From assembly GCA_028274885.1 (NCBI GenBank), contig JAQCMX010000237.1:1-16709 (forward strand): a stretch of DNA of 16,709 bases, written 5' to 3'. The DNA comes from Haloarculaceae archaeon (lineage in GTDB: Archaea > Halobacteriota > Halobacteria > Halobacteriales > Haloarculaceae). Positions 1-5,141 of the stretch are shown here, in pieces. Made by a program: the position numbers and the translations under genes. How positions within the stretch are numbered: position 1 is the first letter of the stretch; each line of letters starts with the position of its first letter. The notes under the pieces are model-generated. The model ran no database searches. It was not told the DNA's origin and was given only the letters and a program-made list of their open reading frames with translations.

Positions 1-232
1 TGCGAGGAAATGCGACACCTCTCAACACCCTGCTACGGCAGGTGAGACGGGTGTTGTCGGGCGGGGTGGAGCCGCCGACCCTCACGGACGCACCGGGCGT
101 TCGGGTGTAAATTCCAGCCGACCCATCTCGGGAAGGTCGAGGGGAATTACATTCGCCTGCGACGGCACGGCCTGGTTTGGGACGTGCGGTCAAAACGGTG
201 AAGCCTCGGGGCTTGTCCCCGCGGTACTTCAC
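1..232 (+). mobile_element. Probable right end of an IS1341-type (TnpB-only IS200/IS605) element
   Basis: No convincing gene lies here, but the last ~75 bases form consecutive hairpins. Bases 161-169 pair with 183-191 (one mismatch). Bases 198-203 (GTGAAG) pair with 227-232 (CTTCAC), enclosing a second stem, 204-211 with 217-224 (one mismatch). From memory, haloarchaeal TnpB-only elements end in a hairpin of this kind (CCTCGGGG-CTTGT-CCCCG.. followed by TACTTCAC), and the 3' part of such elements encodes the omega/reRNA that guides TnpB. A short open frame from base 3 ends at a TAA at 108-110 and could be a TnpB C-terminus, but I cannot confirm it. Further inverted repeats are at 24-31/52-59 (CAACACCC/GGGTGTTG). 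The rest of the element, if present, lies left of the window. An unrelated structured leader is the alternative. Confidence 0.42.
198..232 (+). repeat. Strong two-part hairpin at the putative transposon end
   Basis: The outer stem is GTGAAG/CTTCAC. The inner stem is CCTCGGGG/CCCCGCGG with one mismatch and a CTTGT loop. A TA bulge (225-226) separates the two stems on the right side. The hairpin ends 2 bases before the ATG at 235 and covers the position where a TATA box for that gene would be expected (about 208). The structure is read directly from the sequence; its role as an IS right end or omega-RNA scaffold is inferred. Confidence 0.65.
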
Positions 233-234
233 GG

Positions 235-672
235 ATGACCGTCCTCGTGGATACGGGCGTTCTGTACGCGGACCACGACACCGACGCGACGAGACACGGA
301 GCTGCCAGTGGCGCGCTTGATGCGGTCTACGACGGCGAATTCGGTCCCCCGTATCTGAGCGACTGTATCTACGGCGAGGTGGTCACGCTGACGCTCACGC
401 GTGGCGGTTCGTTTCCGGCCGCGAAGCGACTCGGCCAACGGCTCCGGGGTGCCGATTCCGTTCCCCAGACCTACGAGATGCTGCGGGTAACGGCCGCGGT
501 CTTCGCCGACGCGGTCGACATCTTCGAACGATACGACGACCAGCAGCTGAGTTTCACCGATGCGACGAGCATCGCACTGTGTAGACGCCACGATGTCGAC
601 GCTATCCTGAGCTTTGACGACGATTTCGACGGGCTGGTGGACCGGCACGATCCCGCGGACGTCTCCGGATGA
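235..672 (+). CDS. PIN-domain protein (VapC-like putative ribonuclease toxin)
   Basis: This 145-residue protein has PIN-domain architecture. The N-terminus MTVLVDTGVL supplies the first acidic residue (D6), followed by E48 in the segment YGEVV, D109 in SFTDA, and D128-D130 in ILSFDDDFD. These four positions match the Mg2+-binding carboxylate quartet of PIN ribonucleases. Family members cleave RNA, often as VapC toxins silenced by a small partner antitoxin. No antitoxin gene is visible on either side: upstream lies the putative transposon end and downstream a convergent gene. ATG 235 is the only reasonable start, and no TATA box sits about 27 bases before it, so expression may depend on read-through from the left. 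It may be an orphan toxin, a toxin cut off from its antitoxin by the insertion, or a non-TA PIN protein. Family assignment is firm; toxin role is inferred. Confidence 0.8.
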   Translation: MTVLVDTGVLYADHDTDATRHGAASGALDAVYDGEFGPPYLSDCIYGEVVTLTLTRGGSFPAAKRLGQRLRGADSVPQTYEMLRVTAAVFADAVDIFERYDDQQLSFTDATSIALCRRHDVDAILSFDDDFDGLVDRHDPADVSG

Positions 673-787
673 CTGCGTTCGGTTTCGATGGCCTGTGCTC
701 TGAGACAGGTGCCGACGGCTTCGAGCGTGTTCTGGCCAGAGCAACCAGTCACAACGGGGGCGTATCGAGAAAGCCCAGTGTGTCGGT

Positions 788-808
788 TCTGGCTGCCCCG
801 ACGCCAGA
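788..808 (-). terminator. Small hairpin after the lipoate-ligase-like gene
   Basis: TCTGGC (788-793) pairs with GCCAGA (803-808), 12 bases beyond the stop codon at 820-822 on the minus strand. No T-tract follows, so a terminator role is only a possibility. A 10-base perfect palindrome, TCTGGCCAGA, lies at 731-740 in the same gap. Nothing else was recognised between 673 and 819. Confidence 0.22.
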
Positions 809-819
809 GGTGGCTAAGA

Positions 820-1965
820 TCAGTCGAGATACTCGGTGACCGGCTGGGTGTTGTTGGCAGCCCTGATGACAGGCTGGGCGAAGTGTTCGGGTTCGATCCC
901 TGGCGCCTCGATGTGGTACGTCTCGAAAGCCTCGACCATGGCCTGCTCGATGGTCTCCTGGTCGGACGCATCCAGGCCAAGGATGGCGTCCTCGAGGTGT
1001 GCGAACGCGCCCGGTTCGGTGAGCGTCGCCCCCGGTCGGATGTAGAGATCACCGGTCAACTGGACGTCGCGTATCTGCCCCCCGTCGAGAATCAAACTCG
1101 CCTGCAGCGTCTTGCGTGATTTGTAGGCCGCGATCCCAATCTCGTGCTCGTTGGACGCCTGTTGGGCCATCCGGCTGGCGGATTTCCGCTCGATCCAACT
1201 GTCCTGCCCGAAGAAGGTCCGGTACTTCTCGATTGACGCCTCTTCCTCGTCGGTCCAGCTGGCTTCCTGGACTTTTTGGGTACCGACGAGTTCCTCGGCG
1301 CTGTGGTCGACAAGCGCCTGGATTGCCTCCTCGCGTGTCACCTCTACGTCGAGATCGTCGAGAAGCACCTCGACCGGACTCATTCGGGTGGCCTGCTTGT
1401 CGGTGTCCTTGTCCTCGAACTTCTCGGGCGGCGGTGAGGATACCTCGTCGAGCATCGCCAGATCCTCGCTCACACCCCAGATCAGGCTGCCACTCGTGAT
1501 ACTATAGAAGTCATCGAAGTGGGCCGATCCGCCCCCGACGGCGATGACTTTGACAAGATCGTCGCCCACGTATATTTCCAGGTCCCCAATCGGCCGGTAC
1601 TCCGCCTCGAGTCCCAGACTCTCCATTGCCGCCTCACAGGCACGCCCGGCCCGATTGATCTCCGCCTCCAGGGTCGTGTCCGGTTTCCGATACCAGAATT
1701 GTACCATGGGTGTCTCCGGGACGTGGAGCCCATGCCCGCCGCCGTGGACGTACCGTCGGGCAAATGGGACATCCAGTTTCTCGACCTTGTCCCTGTCCAC
1801 GTTGTCGGCGTTGTCGAACGGCGCAATCGTCAGATTTGGCGGGTTTTTCCGCCAGTGAAACACTACGCACGTCGGGTCGAAGGTTCCGTCGTACAACTGG
1901 TTCACGAACGTCTCGTCGATTGCTCCCCAGACATCACCGGTTTCATCAGTGTCTATTCGTCGCAT
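820..1965 (-). CDS. Lipoate-protein ligase A-like protein, divergent, with C-terminal LplA domain
   Basis: This 381-residue protein resembles the biotin/lipoate ligase fold. The segment ARRYVHGGGHGLH (69-81) corresponds to the RRxSGGGxVxHD substrate-binding motif of LplA. K139, followed by VIAVGGGSAH (140-149), sits where LplA has its catalytic lysine (usual form KxxGSA). Residues about 278-350, including GGQIRDVQLTGDLYIRPG, look like the small LplA C-terminal accessory domain (usual form GGxIxxxxIxGDFF). True LplA adenylates lipoate and attaches it to E2 and GcvH proteins in the cytoplasm. Both active-site motifs here are altered and a charged linker (about 175-275) separates the domains, so the substrate could differ. 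The start ATG 1965 is supported by a TATA-like box 29 bases upstream. It lies 55 bases downstream of the R2-like gene but has its own promoter. Fold is likely; exact activity is uncertain. Confidence 0.62.
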   Translation of the reverse strand: MRRIDTDETGDVWGAIDETFVNQLYDGTFDPTCVVFHWRKNPPNLTIAPFDNADNVDRDKVEKLDVPFARRYVHGGGHGLHVPETPMVQFWYRKPDTTLEAEINRAGRACEAAMESLGLEAEYRPIGDLEIYVGDDLVKVIAVGGGSAHFDDFYSITSGSLIWGVSEDLAMLDEVSSPPPEKFEDKDTDKQATRMSPVEVLLDDLDVEVTREEAIQALVDHSAEELVGTQKVQEASWTDEEEASIEKYRTFFGQDSWIERKSASRMAQQASNEHEIGIAAYKSRKTLQASLILDGGQIRDVQLTGDLYIRPGATLTEPGAFAHLEDAILGLDASDQETIEQAMVEAFETYHIEAPGIEPEHFAQPVIRAANNTQPVTEYLD

Positions 1966-1990
1966 GACAACTCTGCGGACGCGAGCAACG

Positions 1991-1997
1991 TATTAAA
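1991..1997 (-). promoter_or_regulatory. TATA box of the lipoate-ligase-like gene
   Basis: Read on the minus strand this is TTTAATA in an A/T-rich stretch (1991-2020), centred 29 bases before ATG 1965. The spacing places transcription start at or very near the ATG, meaning a leaderless mRNA. Confidence 0.6.
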
Positions 1998-2020
1998 CTT
2001 TTGTGAATATTCAAAAAATA

Positions 2021-2834
2021 TCAGACTCGAGCGAAGTTGGCGTCAGAGTCGCGAATCCGCTCTGACAGTTGCTTGTTGGGTTCGATACCCATCTCCCGAC
2101 AGCGCTGGCGGTACTGGCGGGCTTTCAACTCCTGGTACGGCTGGAGATCCAGTTCCGGGTTTGCGAGCTGGTAGCTGATGAACCCGATCAGCGACTCCCC
2201 GTTGCCCTCGAGAACCTCGCGAACGGTCGGCTCGTACTGGGGGTCTTCCTCGAGGATCTCGCGGATGATGTGGGCACTGCCACCGACGTGGCGGGCCTCG
2301 TCCTGGAGGCTGTGCTGGTAGGCTTGTTGCAGACCCGGGAAGATATCCCCCCACTGCTCGCACGTGTCGACCACGACCATCGCAAGCCAGGTCGGGTCGT
2401 CGTACTTGCCGTTGCCCTCTTTGGTTTCCTTTTCCATGTGCAGGTGCGGGACGAGCTCCTCGGGCTCGACCGTTCCGTACACTTCCTGGAGCCAGTACTG
2501 GAAGAACTGCCCGTGTTTCGCTTCCTCCATCTGGAAGACCGACAGGTGGGCGACCCAGTCGAACCGGCCCTGCCGATACGCCGCGTACACCAGCGGTGGG
2601 ATCTCCTCGGCAACCCGTTGTTCCCCCACCGATGAAATTCGAAATATACTCCAGCATGATGTTGCGCTGGTCTTCTGTCAACTCCTCCCAGTCAGCCTTG
2701 TCCTGCGTCAGGTCAATTTCAGTCGGATTCCAGAACCCGTCCACTGCCTGTTCGTAGAAATTATACATTCGTCCGTTCACCAATTCGTCGTCAAATCCCA
2801 TGTACCTCGCTATCTTCTGTTCTCGGGCCGTCAT
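2021..2834 (-). pseudogene. Ferritin-like R2/R2lox-family diiron protein, interrupted by a +1 frameshift
   Basis: Two overlapping frames encode one protein. Frame one runs from ATG 2834 (MTAREQKIARYMGF) to ...ISNFIGG, and the second resumes at GEQRVAEEIPP. They meet at a run of five G on the minus strand (C5 at 2623-2627); removing one G gives a continuous 270-residue protein. In that product E71 (GEQRV), E104xxH107 (EEAKH) and E179xxH182 (DEARH) are metal ligands of the R2/R2lox four-helix fold, whose members include ribonucleotide reductase small subunits and R2-like ligand-binding oxidases. The third-helix carboxylate is unclear (D156 or E159): only 20 residues separate E159 from E179, against about 35 in R2lox, and no tyrosine precedes it by five residues. 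Both halves keep good coding character, so the break is recent or a sequencing error. A TATA-like box sits about 29 bases before the start. Family is well supported; function is unknown. Confidence 0.72.
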
Positions 2835-2859
2835 CGGCCCGTATATGATCCTTCTGTGG

Positions 2860-2867
2860 TTTTTAAT
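2860..2867 (-). promoter_or_regulatory. TATA box of the R2-like gene
   Basis: The minus strand reads ATTAAAAA, centred about 29 bases before ATG 2834, which fits a leaderless transcript starting at the ATG. Confidence 0.55.
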
Positions 2868-2982
2868 CTCTCCGGGCGCCTCTCGATTTCCACGAAGCCC
2901 GTCGTATCGGACGAACCGGTCTCAAGGGGGTATAATTGTCGTACCGATTCTCCCCGGCATAACCGACGTGGGTTCCATAGGG

Positions 2983-3026
2983 TGGGGTGTGACGGACGGC
3001 CGAAAAGGTGGGTATCACACACCCCA
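2983..3026. repeat. Long-range inverted repeat in the thiM/R2-like gap
   Basis: TGGGGTGTG (2983-2991) and CACACCCCA (3018-3026) are perfect 9-base reverse complements around a 26-base loop. They lie in the 229-base gap between thiM and the R2-like gene, both of which are on the minus strand. The arms could form an RNA hairpin in a thiM read-through transcript or a DNA operator. Apart from this repeat, the hairpin at 3046-3063 and the R2-like promoter, I recognise nothing in 2835-3063. Confidence 0.45.
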
Positions 3027-3045
3027 GGGCAGATGCCTCGTCGCT

Positions 3046-3063
3046 CCGGACGGTTCCGTCCGG
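3046..3063 (-). terminator. Hairpin directly after thiM
   Basis: CCGGACGG (3046-3053) and CCGTCCGG (3056-3063) are perfect 8-base arms with a 2-base centre. They abut the thiM stop codon (3064-3066) on its downstream side. No T-tract follows, so this may mark or protect the transcript end rather than act as a classical terminator. Confidence 0.3.
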
Positions 3064-3921
3064 TCAGTTCTCCGTGTGGACGCGGCCGGTCGCGTCCAGT
3101 TCTTCCGCGTCGACGTCACGCATCCCGAACACTGAGTCGAGGAAGTTGATACGGTAACTTGCCGGACCGTTGTACGACAGAGCGGCGCCACGTTCGCCCG
3201 CCAGGCCAAAGGAGAGGGTGGCATGGAGGGTTGCAGTCAGTGGGTTCTCGATGGCTCCATTGAACGCAGCGATCGTCGCACCGAGCATACAGCCGGTGCC
3301 GACCACCTCGCCCATCATCTCGTGACCCCCGGTGACGGTGTACGTGTTCGCTGCGGTGGCAACCACGTCGTTGACGCCCGAGGCAACGACGACGGTGTCG
3401 GTTGCAGCAGCCAGCGCGCGGGCACTCTCGTCGATGTTTTCGTACTCGCCGACGGACTCGACGCCCCTGACCTCGGCTTCGCTGCCCGCCAGGGCGCTGA
3501 TCTCGCCGTAGTTACCCTTGATCGCAGCAAAATCCACCTCCTCGAGCAGACTCTGTGCGACCTGCATACGCGTGGGGGTCGAACCGGCCCCGACGGGATC
3601 GAGTACGACCGGAATCCCCAGTTCCGTCGCGGTGCGACCTGCGTTGTGCAACGCCTCCACGTTCGTGTCGCTCATTCGGCCTGTGTTGATGAGCATCCCG
3701 GCGGCCAGTTCGGCCATCTCGGTCGACTCCTCGGGGGCGTCAGACATCACCGGCAGCCCTCCCCAGTGGAGGACGATCTGCGAAAGGTCGTTTTTTGTGA
3801 CCTCGTTGGTGAGCATCTGGATCAGCGGTTCGCGCTCCCTGATTGTCGCGAGAGATCCGACCAGCGCCTCGCCGGAGAGATCGACACCCCCGGTCGTTAC
3901 AGCGTCGTCATCATCGGGCAT
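3064..3921 (-). CDS. thiM: Hydroxyethylthiazole kinase ThiM
   Basis: This 285-residue protein phosphorylates 4-methyl-5-(2-hydroxyethyl)thiazole with ATP, the thiazole salvage step of thiamine synthesis in the cytoplasm. Family landmarks are LTNEVTKND (37-45, substrate pocket), LDPVGAG (107-113), IKGNYGEI (134-141) and VGTGCMLGA (207-215), with C211 at the catalytic position. The length is close to normal for the family, with a short acidic N-terminus (MPDDDDAVT). ATG 3921 was chosen because the open frame further upstream lies inside thiE and has arginine/serine-rich shadow composition. The start overlaps the last 11 bases of thiE, so the two genes are translationally coupled in one operon with thiE first. 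A tight hairpin abuts the stop. The pair lets the cell rebuild thiamine phosphate from salvaged thiazole and pyrimidine. High certainty. Confidence 0.93.
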   Translation of the reverse strand: MPDDDDAVTTGGVDLSGEALVGSLATIREREPLIQMLTNEVTKNDLSQIVLHWGGLPVMSDAPEESTEMAELAAGMLINTGRMSDTNVEALHNAGRTATELGIPVVLDPVGAGSTPTRMQVAQSLLEEVDFAAIKGNYGEISALAGSEAEVRGVESVGEYENIDESARALAAATDTVVVASGVNDVVATAANTYTVTGGHEMMGEVVGTGCMLGATIAAFNGAIENPLTATLHATLSFGLAGERGAALSYNGPASYRINFLDSVFGMRDVDAEELDATGRVHTEN

Positions 3922-4552
3922 GAGCGACCGCCTCCTCCAGGGTTGCGGTGACGGCCTGTGGCTCGTCGGCCGCGGTGATAGCGGAGATGACCGCGACACC
4001 GTCGGCGCCGGCTTCGACCACGTCCCCCGCCTTTTCCGGGGTGATACCACCGATCCCGATGACCGGAATCGAGACCGCCTGCACGATTTCGGTGACACGC
4101 TTTAGACCGATTGCGTACTCGTCGTCGTCGATATCGTCTTTTGAACCCGTCGCGTACACTGCCCCGACGCCGAGATAGTCCGCACCGGCTGCCTGGGCGC
4201 TCTCTGCGGCCGCAACCGTCGAAGCCGACCGTCCGACGATCGCGTCGGGTCCGAGGATCTCCCGTGCAACCTGGACTGGAAGATCCGAGTCGCCGAGGTG
4301 TACGCCGTCGGCGTCGATGGCCTGTGCAATGTCGACCCGATCGTTTACCAGCAGCGGGATGCCGGCCGCTGCTGTCTGTTCGCGCACCGCTGTCCCGAGT
4401 TGATACCGCGAGCGTGCGGTGGTGTCTTTCTCACGCAATTGAACCACGTCGATACCGCCCGCAATCGCCGCGTCGACAATTTCGGCTGTCGAACGGCCTG
4501 CCGACAGCGGTTCCTGCGTGACCAGGTACGTCTGCCAGTTTGTTGGGTCCAT
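3911..4552 (-). CDS. thiE: Thiamine-phosphate synthase ThiE
   Basis: This 213-residue TIM-barrel enzyme condenses hydroxymethylpyrimidine diphosphate with thiazole phosphate to give thiamine phosphate. Visible family motifs are VQLREKD (37-43), LVNDRVDIA (68-76), GVHLGDSDL (83-91), VGRSAST (106-112), DYLGVGAVYATGSK (125-138), IGIGGI (165-170) and GVAVISAI (185-192). Together they cover the diphosphate and pyrimidine binding sites. Length is typical. ATG 4552 is preferred to an in-frame GTG four codons upstream because a TATA-like TCTAAAG (CTTTAGA on the minus strand) lies 27 bases before the ATG. It is the first gene of the thiE-thiM operon and overlaps thiM by 11 bases. I saw no TPP riboswitch: the predicted mRNA has essentially no leader. 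Confidence 0.94.
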   Translation of the reverse strand: MDPTNWQTYLVTQEPLSAGRSTAEIVDAAIAGGIDVVQLREKDTTARSRYQLGTAVREQTAAAGIPLLVNDRVDIAQAIDADGVHLGDSDLPVQVAREILGPDAIVGRSASTVAAAESAQAAGADYLGVGAVYATGSKDDIDDDEYAIGLKRVTEIVQAVSIPVIGIGGITPEKAGDVVEAGADGVAVISAITAADEPQAVTATLEEAVAHAR

Positions 4553-4575
4553 ACGACGAGCCACGAGGGCAACAG

Positions 4576-4582
4576 TCTAAAG
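4576..4582 (-). promoter_or_regulatory. Weak TATA box of the thiE-thiM operon
   Basis: The minus strand reads CTTTAGA, centred about 27 bases before ATG 4552. The match to the haloarchaeal TATA pattern is only partial. Its position supports ATG 4552 over the upstream GTG. Confidence 0.4.
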
Positions 4583-4626
4583 CCCGTGGATACGAGCCTG
4601 AGCCAACCAAGCGATCACATGAGCCG

Positions 4627-4730
4627 CCTGAAGCGGTTTCAGGTGTCTATAAGTTCGTTTCCTGGGTTAATATCGAACGGCAGCCCTACAGGCAATGTGG
4701 TGTGTCCGGTCGGCTGTATGTCGTGACCGG
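4627..4730. repeat. Two inverted repeats between thiE and the cupin gene
   Basis: CCTGAA (4627-4632)/TTCAGG (4638-4643) has a 5-base loop, and CCGGTC (4706-4711)/GACCGG (4725-4730) has a 13-base loop. Both lie in the 242-base divergent region between thiE and the cupin gene. Short G/C-rich repeats are common by chance at this base composition, so a regulatory role is speculative. Confidence 0.25.
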
Positions 4731-4763
4731 CCGGCGTCCAGGATCCGCTGTCGGCAGGGATCG

Positions 4764-4770
4764 TTTTTTA
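4764..4770 (+). promoter_or_regulatory. TATA box of the first cupin gene
   Basis: TTTTTTA in an A/T-rich island, centred 28 bases before ATG 4795. It supports this start and a leaderless mRNA. Confidence 0.6.
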
Positions 4771-4794
4771 TTTCCGGCCTTTGTTGTCCCGTGT

Positions 4795-5133
4795 ATGGGC
4801 TACGAGACTGCCTCAAAGACAGACGCAGAATCTGCTATCCCAGGGGAGCTTGGCGGCATGTGGTTTCTGAAAGGTGAACTGTCGACAGACGAACTCGGCC
4901 TGACCGTCCTCGAACTCGACCCGGGCGCTGAAGGGAAAGAACACGACCACGGCAAGGACGGCCAGGAGGAGGTGTACTTCGTTGCCGAAGGTGTCGTCGA
5001 GTTCGATGTCGGGGACGACACCGTTTCCGTCGGGGAGGATGAGGCGCTCAGAGTCGACGCCACGACCACGAGACACGTCCGCAACCCCGGCGACGAGCGC
5101 GCGAAACTGGTCATTGCCGGCGCTCCGCTGTAG
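4795..5133 (+). CDS. Small single-domain cupin protein
   Basis: This 112-residue protein is one cupin beta-barrel. The first cupin motif is GKEHDHGKDGQEEVYFVAEG (47-66), with likely metal ligands H50, H52 and E59. The second motif supplies H94 in TTRHVRNPGDE. With all four ligand positions filled, a bound divalent metal is likely, but small cupins range from enzymes to sugar or small-molecule binders and no substrate can be read from the sequence. ATG 4795 is set by the TATA-like box 28 bases upstream; the longer open frame to the left has no coding character. The gene converges on tatCt with only 8 bases between the stop codons. A second cupin with closely similar motifs is encoded at 13498-13878. 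Family is certain; function is unknown. Confidence 0.85.
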   Translation: MGYETASKTDAESAIPGELGGMWFLKGELSTDELGLTVLELDPGAEGKEHDHGKDGQEEVYFVAEGVVEFDVGDDTVSVGEDEALRVDATTTRHVRNPGDERAKLVIAGAPL

Positions 5134-5141
5134 GCCGGGGA

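Noticed and set aside
2831..3022. 63-codon minus-strand frame between thiM and the R2-like gene
   Set aside because: Low-complexity shadow-like composition, no promoter at the right distance, and it overlaps the R2-like promoter and the inverted repeat.
3922..4098. N-terminal extension of thiM
   Set aside because: It lies entirely within thiE and reads as arginine/serine/proline-rich shadow sequence; ThiM length is normal from ATG 3921.
4553..4800. TPP riboswitch upstream of thiE
   Set aside because: No conserved THI-box sequences were seen and the promoter spacing leaves essentially no 5' leader.
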